Positions 24,667 to 33,635 of a DNA stretch of 64,000 bases are shown one piece after another (position 1 is the first letter of the stretch; each line of letters starts with the position of its first letter). Below the pieces are notes generated by a model, which was given only the letters and a program-made list of their open reading frames with translations, was not told where the DNA came from and ran no database searches. The DNA lies in contig OZ241897.1 in assembly GCA_965203535.1 (NCBI GenBank), forward strand, positions 1,736,001 to 1,800,000, given 5' to 3'. This DNA is from JAJDTT01 sp022827025. Lineage in GTDB: Bacteria; Acidobacteriota; UBA6911; RPQK01; JAJDTT01. The position numbers and the translations under genes were made by a program.

Positions 24667-26523
24667 ATGCTCTGGCTTCCCTTGACTCTGCTCGCTCTCC
24701 TGAGTCCTCCCCAAGAGAAGGAACCGTCCGACGAGGAGGCGCCGAAGGGTTCCCACGAGACCGTCGTCGTCACGGCCAGCCGGCAGGAGCAGCCTCTCCT
24801 CGAGAGCACGGCACTGGTCACCGTCCTGTCCCGGGAGGATCTCCGCGAGTCTCCGGCGCTGGTCCTGGACGACGCTCTGCGCCAGATCCCCGGCTTCAGC
24901 CTCTTTCGGCGCAGCAGCAGCATGATCTCCCATCCCACGACCCAGGGCGTTTCCTTGCGCGGCATCGGACCCTCCGGAACCAGCCGCACGCTGGTCCTGT
25001 TCGACGGCACTCCCTGGAACGATCCCTTCGGCGGTTGGGTCTACTGGAACCGGATCCCCCGCACGGCCCTGGAGAGCGTGGAGGTGGTCCGGGGAGCCAC
25101 GAGCCCTCTTTACGGGAGCACCGCGTTGGGGGGAACCATCCAGCTCCGTCCGGCCCGCAACCAGCGCCGGTTGGAGGTCCGGGGCGTGCTGGGGGACCAC
25201 CGGTACGTCGATCTGGACTTGGCCGCCTCGGACAAGAAGGGAAACTGGGGATACCTGGCCGCGGCCCGGGTTCTGGACACCGACGGCTTCTACATCGTCG
25301 ACGAGGCGCTTCGGGGAGAGGTGGACACGCCGGCCAACAGCCGGTTCGAGACCTTCTTCGGCCGGGTCTCCTACAAGAGGTTCCACGTCGGCGTCAACAC
25401 GTTTCGGGAACGGCGCAGCAACGGGACCCGTCTCCAGCAGAACAACTCCCGGATCGCTCTCCTGGAGACGGGGGTCGAGGGCGATGCCTGGCAGGGCCGC
25501 TTCTACGTCCAGTCCGGGCTTTTCAAGAACACCTTCTCGCGGATTCTTCCCGACCGCTCCCAGGAATTCGTGACCGCCCGGCAGGAGTTTCCCACGCTGG
25601 GGACCGGAGGGTCGCTGACCTGGAACCCGCGGGGACAACTACTGGTGGGCGCCGATTGGAGACGAGTCAGTTGGCAGGACCGGGTGCAGAACCTGGCCGG
25701 CCTCTTCGTCCAGCAGACCCTTCCCGTCCATAACCGGCTCGACGTGCAGCTCGGCGCCCGGACGGACTGGTGGCAGGGCCGCACCACCGAAACCTCGTTG
25801 AACCCCCGCCTGGGCATCCTGTTGCGGGGCGCCCGGTGGCTGACCCTGCGCAGCTCGGCCTACCGCGGATTTCGGGCCCCCACCCTGAACGAGCTCTATC
25901 GCCCCTTCCGGGTGGGCAACGTCCTCACCGCCGAGAATCCCGATCTGGGCGAGGAGCACCTCTGGGGGGGAGAGCTGGGAGCGGATCTGCATCCGTCGGG
26001 CTCCGTGCTGGTCCGGATCAACGGCTTCTGGAACTCGCTCCGGGACCCGGTGGGGAACGCCACCCTCTCCGTCGGTCCCCAGTTCATCCAGCGGCAGCGG
26101 CGGAACCTGGGGCAGGTCTCGGTCCGGGGCCTGGAGCTGGAAACGGCTTTGGAGGGCGACACGCCCTGGAGTCTGCGGATGGGCTATCTCCACTCCCGGA
26201 CCGAGGTGCGGGAGACGGGTCTGCGGTTGCCCCAGGTTCCCCGCCACCAGGTCACAGCCGAGGTCCGTTACGACGGGCCGTTCACGGCCTCGCTGCAGGG
26301 ACGGTGGGTCGCCGACCAGTTCGAGGACGACCGCAACACCATGGTCCTGGACCGCTTCTTCCTCTTGGGCGCCAGTGTGAGAAAGCCGCTGGGAGAATCG
26401 CTGGAGATCTTTCTGGCCGTGGAGAATCTCCTGGACCGGGATTACGTGGTCCGGTTGACGCCGCTGCCCTCGCTGGGCATCCCCCGCCTGATCTATGCCG
26501 GCATCCAGCTCCGGCTTAGGTAA
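24667..26523 (+). CDS. TonB-dependent outer membrane receptor
   Basis: A 618-residue receptor. A short signal sequence is followed by a TonB-box-like ETVVVTASR. The plug domain covers about residues 45-150 (VLDDALRQIPGFSLFRR, GVSLRGIGPSGTSRTLVLFD, VEVVRGATSPLYGS), then a 22-strand barrel with AYRGFRAPTLNELYRPF near residue 400 and ending NLLDRDYVVRLTPLPS...LRLR. The ligand is unknown. It begins 58 bp after the propeller gene on the same strand, so it may import the product of that enzyme; this is a neighbourhood inference. Confidence 0.92.
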   Translation: MLWLPLTLLALLSPPQEKEPSDEEAPKGSHETVVVTASRQEQPLLESTALVTVLSREDLRESPALVLDDALRQIPGFSLFRRSSSMISHPTTQGVSLRGIGPSGTSRTLVLFDGTPWNDPFGGWVYWNRIPRTALESVEVVRGATSPLYGSTALGGTIQLRPARNQRRLEVRGVLGDHRYVDLDLAASDKKGNWGYLAAARVLDTDGFYIVDEALRGEVDTPANSRFETFFGRVSYKRFHVGVNTFRERRSNGTRLQQNNSRIALLETGVEGDAWQGRFYVQSGLFKNTFSRILPDRSQEFVTARQEFPTLGTGGSLTWNPRGQLLVGADWRRVSWQDRVQNLAGLFVQQTLPVHNRLDVQLGARTDWWQGRTTETSLNPRLGILLRGARWLTLRSSAYRGFRAPTLNELYRPFRVGNVLTAENPDLGEEHLWGGELGADLHPSGSVLVRINGFWNSLRDPVGNATLSVGPQFIQRQRRNLGQVSVRGLELETALEGDTPWSLRMGYLHSRTEVRETGLRLPQVPRHQVTAEVRYDGPFTASLQGRWVADQFEDDRNTMVLDRFFLLGASVRKPLGESLEIFLAVENLLDRDYVVRLTPLPSLGIPRLIYAGIQLRLR

Positions 26524-26721
26524 TGAGTCGCGTACCGGCCGGGTCACAACACTGGCCGGTCGGGATTCTTGACCAATTGCCACCATTTGGAGACAGTCGT
26601 GTCTTCGTGTGTGGCGGTGTCAAGTCGAGCCAGAGCCGAGACATACGACGGGCCCATCGAATGGCGACCGAACTCTGAGGAGCTCCCCCACCGGCCCCGG
26701 TCCGGCGAAGTCCTGCGAGAA
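26524..26721. other. Intergenic stretch without recognised gene
   Basis: I see no coding sequence with family support here. On either strand the frames are short and match nothing I recognise. A killer (RelE/ParE-type) gene would be expected upstream of the HigA-type antitoxin that follows. No such gene or clear relic is visible. Confidence 0.5.
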
Positions 26722-26778
26722 AAGGAGTGGGGGTTTTCCTACCCCCACTCTCACGGGGGGACTAAAAGTCCCCCCTCC
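26722..26778. repeat. 57-bp inverted repeat, left copy (REP-3)
   Basis: A 57-bp element made of two hairpins: GTGGGGG/CCCCCAC around a TTTTCCTA loop, and GGGGGGAC/GTCCCCCC around TAAAA. By eye it is an exact reverse complement of 27309-27365, so the two copies bracket the antitoxin gene. Confidence 0.9.
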
Positions 26779-26890
26779 TATCCGCCCAACTCCGGCCCCA
26801 CCGGGGCCCAGCGAAAGCAACCGCGGCGAGAAGAGGGGGACAAGAATGTCCCCCCTCCGGGTGCCCCATGTTTTCTCAGAAGAAGGGATC

Positions 26891-27223
26891 ATGAGCAAGG
26901 AGGCTTATTCGCCTTGGGATAGCGCTGAGCTTCTCAATAACGATGAGGTGGTCACTGAATACCTGAAGGCGGCTCTCGAAGAAAACGATCCCGAGTTCTT
27001 CGTTAAGGCCCTTGGCAATGTTGCTCGCGCCAACGGCATGACATTGATCGCTGCAAAGACCAACCTGGCACGCCAAAGCTTGTACAAAGCGTTGTCCGGG
27101 GAACGCGATCCTCGGATCGGAACTGTTATGAAGGTTCTGGGTGCGCTTGGTGTGCAGCTGTCCGTTACACCGAAACTTCGCACTGGTCCCGAGGTGACGA
27201 TGTCACACTCCGGGAGTCTGTGA
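26891..27223 (+). CDS. HigA/addiction-module antidote-type HTH protein without a toxin partner
   Basis: A 110-residue protein of the putative addiction-module antidote family. The N-terminal LLNNDEVVTEYLKAALEEND, FFVKALGNVARANGMTLIA and the HTH segment LARQSLYKALSGERDP are characteristic, and VMKVLGALGVQLSVTP closes the domain. Usually a RelE/ParE-type killer gene lies just upstream; none is present. The ATG at 26891 follows AGAAGGGA. The gene sits inside a 644-bp segment bounded by perfect 57-bp inverted repeats, which may have moved or isolated it. A solitary transcriptional regulator role is possible. Confidence 0.85.
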   Translation: MSKEAYSPWDSAELLNNDEVVTEYLKAALEENDPEFFVKALGNVARANGMTLIAAKTNLARQSLYKALSGERDPRIGTVMKVLGALGVQLSVTPKLRTGPEVTMSHSGSL

Positions 27224-27308
27224 CGTCGTCGGGGCGACTTGGCGAGTCGTCCGGTCCTGGAGGTTTCGTTGGGAGTGTCGGCGGCTGGACAATGAAGGGC
27301 CGGGAATC

Positions 27309-27365
27309 GGAGGGGGGACTTTTAGTCCCCCCGTGAGAGTGGGGGTAGGAAAACCCCCACTCCTT
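27309..27365. repeat. 57-bp inverted repeat, right copy (REP-3)
   Basis: The reverse complement of 26722-26778 with no mismatch seen by eye. It contains the same two hairpins in opposite order and closes the segment that carries the HigA-type gene. Confidence 0.9.
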
Positions 27366-27540
27366 ACATGGTGCCTGGAGGACTCGCTGCCCAAGGTCAA
27401 GCGGAACTAATGGCAGGAGGACTATTGGGACCGCCTGATCAGGAGTCCGCGGCACTTCTCGAGGAGTTCGGAATATATACGCCGGAATCCGACGAAGGCC
27501 CGATCGAGCGACGGAGATTTGCTCTTCTTCGAGAAGAAGT
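27366..27540. other. Intergenic stretch without recognised gene
   Basis: Short frames only, none with family support. It lies between the right 57-bp repeat and a partial third copy of the same element. Confidence 0.4.
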
Positions 27541-27567
27541 GGGGGTAGGAAAACCCCCACTCCTTGT
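27541..27567. repeat. Partial third copy of the REP-3 hairpin
   Basis: Only the GTGGGGGTAGGAAAACCCCC hairpin with its ACTCCTT tail is present, in the same orientation as the right copy. It ends just before the stop codon of the aldehyde dehydrogenase gene and could serve as its terminator. Confidence 0.75.
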
Positions 27568-27572
27568 CGCTC

Positions 27573-28991
27573 CTAGCCGTCCAGGTGGACGACGACCATC
27601 TTGGACTCGGTCATCTCTTCCACGGCGTAGCGGGGGCCTTCCTTGCCCATGCCGCTGTCTTTGAGGCCTCCGTAGGGCATGAGGTCGGCCCTCCACTGGG
27701 TGCCCCAGTTGATGTGCAGGTTGCCGCTGTCCACTTCCTGGGCGAAACGCAGGGCCCGGTCGATGTCCTGGGTGAAGATGGCCGCGGAAAGGCCGTAACG
27801 GGTGTCGTTGGCCATGTCGATGGCCTGGTCGATGTCGTCGAAGCGATTCACGGCCACGGCGGGACCGAAGAGTTCATCGCAACTGATCCGCATGGCCGGG
27901 TCCACGTCGGCCAGGATGGCCGGTTCCACCAGGGCTCCGTTGCGGGCTCCACCGGTGAGCAGGCGGGCTCCCCCGTTGGCGGCTTCCTGAATCCACTCGG
28001 ACACGCGGACGGCGTCCGATTCCCGAACCAGCGGCCCCATGGTGATCCCTTCCTGGAGCTGATCTCCGATGCGAATGTTCTCGACGCCCGTCTTGAGACG
28101 GTCCAGGAAGTCGTCGTAGATCCGGTCCGCGGCCAGAACCCGCTGGGCCGAGATACAGACCTGTCCCGCGTTGGCGTATCCGGTGGCCACCGTGGCCGCG
28201 GCCACCTTGTCCAGATCGGCGTCGTCCATCACCAGCAACGGGGCGTTGGACCCCAGTTCCATGGTGACCTTCTTCATTCCGGCCACCCGGCAGATATGGT
28301 CCCCCACTTCGTAGCTGCCAGTGAAGCTGATCTTGCGGACTCGAGGGTCGCCCGAGAGGAAGTCGCCCACCTCGCTGCCGGGACCCGTCAGGCAGGCCAG
28401 GGCCTGGGGCGGCGTCCCCGCTTCCAGCAGGATCTCCACCAGCTTGAGGGCGGACAACGGCGTGTCGGTGGCCGGCTTGACCACGACGGCGTTTCCGCCG
28501 GCCAGTCCGGGTCCCACCTTGTGGCAGACCAGGTGCAACGGAAAGTTGAACGGGGTGATGGCCGCCACCACACCGCAGGGCACGCGGAGAGTGAAGCCGA
28601 GACGTCCGGCGCAGCCGGGCGCCGCGTCCAGGGGGAGCACCTCGCCGGTGATCCTCTTGGCCTCCTCTCCCGAGAGCCGGATGATCTCGGCCGCTCGTAC
28701 CGCTTCGATCCGGGCTTCCGCCAGGATCTTGCCCTCTTCGGAGCTGATGGTCCGGGCCAGTTCCTCGGACCGCTCCTCCATGATGTCCGCCGCCCTGATC
28801 AGGATTCGCGACCGGTCGTAGGCGGGCATGTTCCGCATCACGCGGGCCCCCTCGACGGCGCCGGCCAGGGCTGCATCCACGTCGGCGGCGCTGGCCTTGG
28901 GAACGGTGTCCACCACCGAGTCGTCGTAAGGATTCCTGACTTCGATCAGTTGCGGGGTCTCGGTCCACTCACCTTGCACGAACATTCTCAT
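27573..28991 (-). CDS. NAD(P)-dependent aldehyde dehydrogenase
   Basis: A 472-residue ALDH-superfamily enzyme. The cofactor region ITPFNFPLHLVCHKVGP is near residue 145, FTGSYEVG near 225, the general-base Glu in TMELGSNAPLLV near 247, and the nucleophile Cys in GYANAGQVCISAQRV near 280. The GYANAGQVCIS variant is closest to lactaldehyde/phosphonoacetaldehyde/sulfoacetaldehyde-type dehydrogenases, but the substrate is not certain. It is cytoplasmic, with no signal peptide. The downstream gene on the same strand is far away, so it is probably monocistronic. Confidence 0.9.
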   Translation of the reverse strand: MRMFVQGEWTETPQLIEVRNPYDDSVVDTVPKASAADVDAALAGAVEGARVMRNMPAYDRSRILIRAADIMEERSEELARTISSEEGKILAEARIEAVRAAEIIRLSGEEAKRITGEVLPLDAAPGCAGRLGFTLRVPCGVVAAITPFNFPLHLVCHKVGPGLAGGNAVVVKPATDTPLSALKLVEILLEAGTPPQALACLTGPGSEVGDFLSGDPRVRKISFTGSYEVGDHICRVAGMKKVTMELGSNAPLLVMDDADLDKVAAATVATGYANAGQVCISAQRVLAADRIYDDFLDRLKTGVENIRIGDQLQEGITMGPLVRESDAVRVSEWIQEAANGGARLLTGGARNGALVEPAILADVDPAMRISCDELFGPAVAVNRFDDIDQAIDMANDTRYGLSAAIFTQDIDRALRFAQEVDSGNLHINWGTQWRADLMPYGGLKDSGMGKEGPRYAVEEMTESKMVVVHLDG

Positions 28992-29090
28992 GGCTTTTTC
29001 TCCTTACCGGTCCATATCCCAAATTACGGCGCCACAGCACCCGGCCGGCGCACACCGCGCCGGTCCCGGCGTCTGGCGGAACGTTTCAGA

Positions 29091-30557
29091 CTAACGGAAG
29101 CGGAGGGAGTAGAGATCCGCGTCCCGCATCACGATCCTCAGCCGGACCGGCTTGCCGGCGATCCGGTTCAGGGTATCCCTGGTGGCCTTCGGGTGGCCCC
29201 GATCCCACTTGACCGTGTGCTCGACCTCGTCTCCAAAGATCAGGGGCGAGTCCTCCAGCGCGAACCCGGGCACCGGATGGCCGTGCTGGTCCTGGACCTC
29301 GATCCGGATGCTCCCCGCGGCCGAAGTGGAAAAGTTCAGGACCAGGTCGTCGCCCTTGAAAACGAAGGGCCTGGTCACCATCTCCCCGCCCTTGTAATCG
29401 GCACGGAGGGAGGCGAACCCGTCCATGCGCACCGTCATCCGTTCCAGGTGGGCGCTGGGTGACGTGTAGTGCCGGGCCACGTAGAAGGAGATTTCGTCGT
29501 CGCCCGTGGGGACGACGCCGGACGAGACCATGTTGGTCCGGTGCACCCAGTTCTTGGGATGCCGCCCCGGCCGAATGAAGGCCTCCCCGAACCGCCGGTC
29601 CCAGTGCACCCCGTCGCGGCTGGTCATGAACACGGCGTCGGAGACGCCGGCCCCCGCCGCGTTGTCGTGGTAGGTCCTCCAGGGAACGAAACGCTTGGGA
29701 AAGGCCAGGTAGATCTGGGGAGCGCGGAAATAGGGCTGGGTGGCGTTGGTGTAAAAGTGCTCCCGCGGCGCGTCTCCGTAGTCGGCCCACTCCCCTTTCG
29801 TCCAGTGGATGAAATCCTCGGAAGTGGCGCACTTCATGCTGCGGACTCCGTCCGTGAAATCACGATAGATGGCGACGTAGAGCTGCCAGACCGGATCCCA
29901 GAAGGGCACGTTCAACGAATCGAACGCCCCGTCGCTGATGACCGGCTCTTCCTGGATCCTGGTCCAACGGATACCGTCGGGCGAAGCCAGCGCCAGCAGC
30001 GGTCCGCCCGCCAGCGCCTTGTACTGTTGGGAGGGGTCCGCTTTCGGGTTGCCGTCCTTGAAGGGAGCGAAGTTGTGCCCGCCCCGGCCGGACCAGACGA
30101 TGTTGTTGTCCTTCGAACCCTCGAACTCGATGAGGCCCAGAGACGGACGGGTCCAGGTGATACCGTCCTTGCTCTCGACGTAGCAGGAGACCTCCTCGTG
30201 CTCGGGGATCACCGTCTCGCCGGGACCCACGAACTTGGGAAAGGTATAGCCGGCATGACTGCTGCCGCGATAGTACATGCGGTAGAGGTCGCCGTCCTTG
30301 AAGACGGTGTGGTAGAGCGAAGTGGTTCCCTCCCACGGTTTATCGAACTCGAGCACGGTCCCCGCCGGCCGCGCCTCCTGAAGCTGCAGCCGCACTCCCT
30401 TCATGGAATCGATGAGGTAATCGTCGACGAAGAGTTCCAAGTTGGAGCCGATGTCCAGAGGTTTCATCTTCTGACCATGGCTGGAGGGACGGGACTCGAC
30501 CGAGACCAGCGTGAGCAGGACCAGCAAGCCGATGGATAGTGGAAAACGCCCTTTCAT
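29091..30557 (-). CDS. Secreted glycosidase-like propeller protein, paralogue B
   Basis: A 488-residue exported protein of the same family as paralogue A. A signal peptide (residues 1-22) precedes GSNLELFVDDYLIDSMKGV, propeller blades with RMYYRGSS and ESKDGITWTRPSLG, and the C-terminal domain with VPGFALEDSPLIFGDEVEHT and RIVMRDADLYSLRFR. The FVDDY opening and W-x-P blade endings are shared by all copies. The likely role is extracellular carbohydrate processing. It is followed, with 99 bp between, by the aldehyde dehydrogenase gene in the same direction. Confidence 0.8.
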   Translation of the reverse strand: MKGRFPLSIGLLVLLTLVSVESRPSSHGQKMKPLDIGSNLELFVDDYLIDSMKGVRLQLQEARPAGTVLEFDKPWEGTTSLYHTVFKDGDLYRMYYRGSSHAGYTFPKFVGPGETVIPEHEEVSCYVESKDGITWTRPSLGLIEFEGSKDNNIVWSGRGGHNFAPFKDGNPKADPSQQYKALAGGPLLALASPDGIRWTRIQEEPVISDGAFDSLNVPFWDPVWQLYVAIYRDFTDGVRSMKCATSEDFIHWTKGEWADYGDAPREHFYTNATQPYFRAPQIYLAFPKRFVPWRTYHDNAAGAGVSDAVFMTSRDGVHWDRRFGEAFIRPGRHPKNWVHRTNMVSSGVVPTGDDEISFYVARHYTSPSAHLERMTVRMDGFASLRADYKGGEMVTRPFVFKGDDLVLNFSTSAAGSIRIEVQDQHGHPVPGFALEDSPLIFGDEVEHTVKWDRGHPKATRDTLNRIAGKPVRLRIVMRDADLYSLRFR

Positions 30558-30683
30558 CTACTCCTCCTGTACGTCGTTTCTTCAGACGCCGACCCGAAGC
30601 ATACGACGTAGACCACCGCGAGAAAAGGGAAATGACGAAAGAGGCGTGACAGACGGGGGATCGGGGCGGCTCCGGCCGGCGGG

Positions 30684-31118
30684 TTACCCGCCCGGACCGT
30701 CCGCGCTGAAGTAGGCTTCCAGGGAATTCAGCTGATCCGCCAGCTCGTCAATGTGATGCTGGAGCAGATTGCGAACCGACAACAGTCCGGTGACGCGATT
30801 CTCCGAGTTCACCACCGGCAGGTGCCGAATGTGCCGGGAGACCATGACTTCCAGGGCTTCTCCCGCTTCCGCCTCCTCCCCAACCGTCTGGACGGCCGTG
30901 GTCATGACCTCGCGAACGGTGGTGGCTTCGGGGTCCAATCGGGGTACGACGACCCTCACCATGACATCCCGTTCCGAGAAGATCCCGACCAGCTTGTCCC
31001 CCTCCAGAACGGCGGCGGCGCCGATTCTGGCGTTCCGCATGGACATGGCGGCCGAGAGCACCGTCGAGTCGACTTCCACGCTGGGCGGCGGCACTTGCGC
31101 CAACTTGATCACCTTCAT
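30684..31118 (-). CDS. Tandem CBS-domain protein
   Basis: A 144-residue stand-alone Bateman module. The first CBS covers about residues 15-60 (IGAAAVLEGDKLVGIFSERD) and the second about 75-125 (SRHIRHLPVVNSENRVTGLLS). Such proteins sense adenosine nucleotides or act as signal relays. Nothing in the neighbourhood shows the partner. The ATG at 31118 follows GGAGAGG. A 166-bp MITE lies about 90 bp upstream of the start, in the likely promoter region. Confidence 0.88.
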   Translation of the reverse strand: MKVIKLAQVPPPSVEVDSTVLSAAMSMRNARIGAAAVLEGDKLVGIFSERDVMVRVVVPRLDPEATTVREVMTTAVQTVGEEAEAGEALEVMVSRHIRHLPVVNSENRVTGLLSVRNLLQHHIDELADQLNSLEAYFSADGPGG

Positions 31119-31208
31119 TCCAGCACCTCTCCATACCTTGAAGAACCAAGGCGGGAATGGGCCGATTATAACACAGCGTCTTCCGGAATAGCCTTGGAAT
31201 CCGCCGTC

Positions 31209-31374
31209 CTAGGAGCCTGCGCGGCAGAAATCAATCTACTGCGAAAGCGTAGAATCGGTCCATATTCGTGCGATTTCTCGGCGAATAGAACAACTATGCA
31301 CCTCAAAATCGTGAAAATCTGGCCTCGATTCTCCACTTTCTCGCTACGATCATTTCTACCGCGCAGACTCCCAG
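31209..31374. mobile_element. MITE-A, copy 1 (166 bp)
   Basis: A non-coding 166-bp element beginning CTAGGAGCCTGCGCGGCAGA. Its end is the imperfect inverse (TCTACCGCGCAGACTCCCAG), giving TIRs of about 23 bp. It is AT-rich compared with its surroundings. It differs from copy 3 at about five positions, mostly around 31258-31266. Boundaries at CTAG fit IS630-type target preference. Confidence 0.88.
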
Positions 31375-31397
31375 GCAAGCCGGGAGAGGCCGAACGA

Positions 31398-32093
31398 TCA
31401 CATGACGACCGGCCCGGAAACATCGTCATCTTCTTCGATCTCCAGGACTTCCGCCGCCCGGATCCAGCGTTTGCGCCGCTGGAAATAGACCACGGCCGCG
31501 ATGATGCCCAGAACCAACCCGAAGGCGTGGGTCCGGTAGCTGACCTCGGGTTGAACGGTAGAGGGCAGGAAGAGGATCAGAGCCACGCCCAGGCTCCGCA
31601 GCACCCGTTTCTTCATGGGGAGGCTCCGCTCCACCAGGATATAGACGGCCAGCCAGAATCCGCCCATCACGTGGGTCATGCCCGATGCTCCCACCAGGTG
31701 AACCTCGGGAGGATAGGTCAGAAGCGAGAGGAAGTTGGTGACGGCGCTCAGAGCGACGATGCCCACGGGATAGACTCCGAAGCCGAAGTAGCCGTAGAGG
31801 AGGTAGCTGAAGAAGACCACGAAGGGAAGATTGGAGAACAGGTGCTTCCAGTCGGAATGGACGGCCACAGCGGAGAACAGCCGCCAATATTCATGGTGGT
31901 CCAGGACCCGGGCGGGCACGGCCGCCGTGAATCGCATGAGGTCGGGAGAGTCCCTCCAGACCAGAACGGAGACGAACAGGATGACCATCGCGCTGGCGGC
32001 CGCGATCAGGCCGCTGTTCTCTGCCGGCTTCCGCGAGAGGAGGGTCCGCTTGACCACGATCCGCGGCTGTGTCCAGTTGAATTCCGTCGTCAT
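31398..32093 (-). CDS. Rhomboid-family intramembrane serine protease
   Basis: A 231-residue integral membrane protein with six predicted transmembrane helices. The rhomboid signatures are present: HSDWKHLFSNLPF (His and Asn of the oxyanion region, near residue 78), GASGMTHVMGG with the catalytic Ser near residue 138, and the catalytic His in YRTHAFGLVLG near residue 190. It cleaves membrane proteins within the bilayer; the substrate is unknown. The ATG at 32093 is preferred to an upstream TTG at 32117. The stop lies 24 bp from MITE-A copy 1. Confidence 0.88.
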   Translation of the reverse strand: MTTEFNWTQPRIVVKRTLLSRKPAENSGLIAAASAMVILFVSVLVWRDSPDLMRFTAAVPARVLDHHEYWRLFSAVAVHSDWKHLFSNLPFVVFFSYLLYGYFGFGVYPVGIVALSAVTNFLSLLTYPPEVHLVGASGMTHVMGGFWLAVYILVERSLPMKKRVLRSLGVALILFLPSTVQPEVSYRTHAFGLVLGIIAAVVYFQRRKRWIRAAEVLEIEEDDDVSGPVVM

Positions 32094-32266
32094 GGGCAAG
32101 GTACCGGTGGTGTCCAATCATAGGAGCGAGAACAGTCCGGTTCAACGCGCTGCCGAAGTCGGGTTCCCCCGGGTGGCGCCGTTCGGGAACCCTCCTGAGG
32201 TCTGCACCGTGCTAACATCGGCCACGCTGGCCTGGTCCTCCCAACCGTGTCCGCGGGGTGCATTCC

Positions 32267-32686
32267 ATGAATTGTTTGAGAAGTCCCGTACCCTCCGACC
32301 TCGAGGTGTTGAGAAAACTCTGGCCGCGGCTCTCCGATGCGGCTCTGGAGGAGCAGATCCGCGGGCCCCGGCTTCGAATCATAGAAACCGGCGGGAAGCC
32401 GGTGGGTTTTCTCAAGTTCCACGTGATCTGGGAATCGCTCCCCTTCATCGAGCACCTCGTCATCCTGGAATCGGATCGGGGTCTCGGCTACGGCACCCGG
32501 GCGGTGAGGGAGTGGGAGCGGCAGATGGCGGAACGCGGTTTCGACCTGGTGGTCATGTCCACTCAGGCCTCCGCCACGGCCCAGCACTTCTGGCGCAAGC
32601 TTGGCTACACGGACTGCGGAGCGCTCACCATACGAGACCAGCCCGCCGAAATCTTCATGCAGCGCCGCCTGGCCGGGGATTCCTGA
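32267..32686 (+). CDS. GNAT family N-acetyltransferase
   Basis: A 139-residue acyl-CoA-dependent acetyltransferase fold. The P-loop-like DRGLGYGTRAVREWERQM near residue 77 corresponds to motif A (Q/RxxGxG/A), preceded by FIEHLVIL and followed by FWRKLGYTDCGALTI near residue 108. The acceptor is unknown. The ATG at 32267 is chosen over a GTG three codons earlier. It is located just upstream of the tRNA-Arg gene and divergent from rhomboid. Confidence 0.85.
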   Translation: MNCLRSPVPSDLEVLRKLWPRLSDAALEEQIRGPRLRIIETGGKPVGFLKFHVIWESLPFIEHLVILESDRGLGYGTRAVREWERQMAERGFDLVVMSTQASATAQHFWRKLGYTDCGALTIRDQPAEIFMQRRLAGDS

Positions 32687-32739
32687 CCGTCCTTGGCGAC
32701 CGCCGCCGCAGACTGTTAAAGTTCGGAAAATCCAAGCAC

Positions 32740-32813
32740 GCGCCCGTAGCTCAGCTGGACAGAGCAACGGACTTCTAATCCGTGGGTCGGGGGTTCGAAT
32801 CCCTCCGGGCGCG
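32740..32813 (+). tRNA. tRNA-Arg (anticodon TCT)
   Basis: Full cloverleaf by eye: acceptor GCGCCCG/CGGGCGC, D-arm GCTC/GAGC, anticodon stem ACGGA/TCCGT with loop CTTCTAA (anticodon TCT, decoding AGA), and T-arm GGGGG TTCGAAT CCCTC with one G-T pair. The genomic sequence continues with CA, not a full CCA. AGA is a rare codon in such high-GC genomes. Confidence 0.95.
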
Positions 32814-32915
32814 CATCTCTTCCGAGAAATCTCCTGTCGGCGGCTGGAAAGCCGGGGCCCCCCGGTCCGGTAGTGCCCAAGCAATGGCCGACGGACGGTG
32901 GCGCCGTTCGGGGGA

Positions 32916-32940
32916 GGGCGACCACAAGGGTCTCCCCTGC
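32916..32940. repeat. REP-1 family palindrome
   Basis: GGGCGACCACAAGGGTCTCC palindrome with the shared ACCACAAGGGT centre, here with a mismatch in one arm. It lies 100 bp downstream of the tRNA gene. Confidence 0.6.
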
Positions 32941-33104
32941 CATTCGCGTTTTCTCCGCGACCGTCGTTGTAGTTATTGAACATTGACAATCGCCGTCGAC
33001 CAACGGAAGAATGATGCGTACAAACCCAATTCATCGCATGACTTTGACAGTATCCGCACGCCGGGATCCGAACGCGCCGCCCTCGGGACTTCAGCGGAGT
33101 CCAA

Positions 33105-33398
33105 ATGATGAATGCTGAATTGATCAAGGTGCTGGTAGCCGTGGTGGCGGTGGGGATCAGCTTGGCCGGATTGATGTTGGCCGGTTGGCGAGGGATCCGC
33201 CGCGAAATGCGGGACATGCGCCAGGAGATGCGCCAGGAGATGCGCCAGGACATGAGTGAGCTGCGCAGGGACGTCAGAGACCTTCGCCAACACGTGGACA
33301 CTCAAATTGGAAATCTGCGGGACCGGCTAGCACGGATCGAGGGCAGACTCGACGAACTCCGAGAATTCTTTTTCCGCTCCGGTGGCACCGCTGCGTGA
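33105..33398 (+). CDS. Small membrane-anchored coiled-coil protein
   Basis: A 97-residue protein. One transmembrane helix (about residues 5-26) is followed by a highly charged region with repeated MRQEMRQEMRQDM units and a heptad coiled coil (RRDVRDLRQHVDTQIGNLRDR). It ends with FFFRSGG. Similar short anchored coiled coils are widespread and their functions are unknown; XhlA-like folds are one resemblance. ATG codons at 33105 and 33108 are both usable. The upstream spacer of about 290 bp holds only the tRNA end and a REP-1 palindrome. Confidence 0.75.
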   Translation: MMNAELIKVLVAVVAVGISLAGLMLAGWRGIRREMRDMRQEMRQEMRQDMSELRRDVRDLRQHVDTQIGNLRDRLARIEGRLDELREFFFRSGGTAA

Positions 33399-33441
33399 TC
33401 GAAGAGACAGACGACCGCGGCCCCATCGAAGCCACCCCCTG

Positions 33442-33486
33442 GGAGCGGCGTGTTTCACGCGCCGACTGGGAGGGGCGTCTTTGCTG
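33442..33486. repeat. REP-2 family palindromes
   Basis: GGAGCGGCGTGTTTCACGCG, followed by a partner half GGGGCGTCTTT. It belongs to the family whose core is GGCGCCT-(2 nt)-AAGACGCC and whose units often end in CGCTCC. Confidence 0.65.
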
Positions 33487-33557
33487 TGTAACTCTTTGCG
33501 CCCCGTGCTCTTTGCCGAAGTGGTGAACCTCTTCGAAACCTCCCCTCCCCGATGACC

Positions 33558-33583
33558 GTAGGGGCACCCCTTGTGGGTGCCCT
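33558..33583. repeat. REP-1 family palindrome
   Basis: GTAGGGGCACCCCTTGTGGG, then TGCCCT. It is the same, base for base, as the copy at 43965-43990. Confidence 0.75.
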
Positions 33584-33635
33584 GCGGGGTCGCATCGTTC
33601 CCCCGGCTGAGTCGCCGCTCCACGTCGCCATTCCC

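Noticed and set aside
27564..29462. Plus-strand frame of 632 codons opposite the aldehyde dehydrogenase
   Set aside because: The opposite strand carries a complete ALDH with all catalytic residues, so this is a shadow frame.
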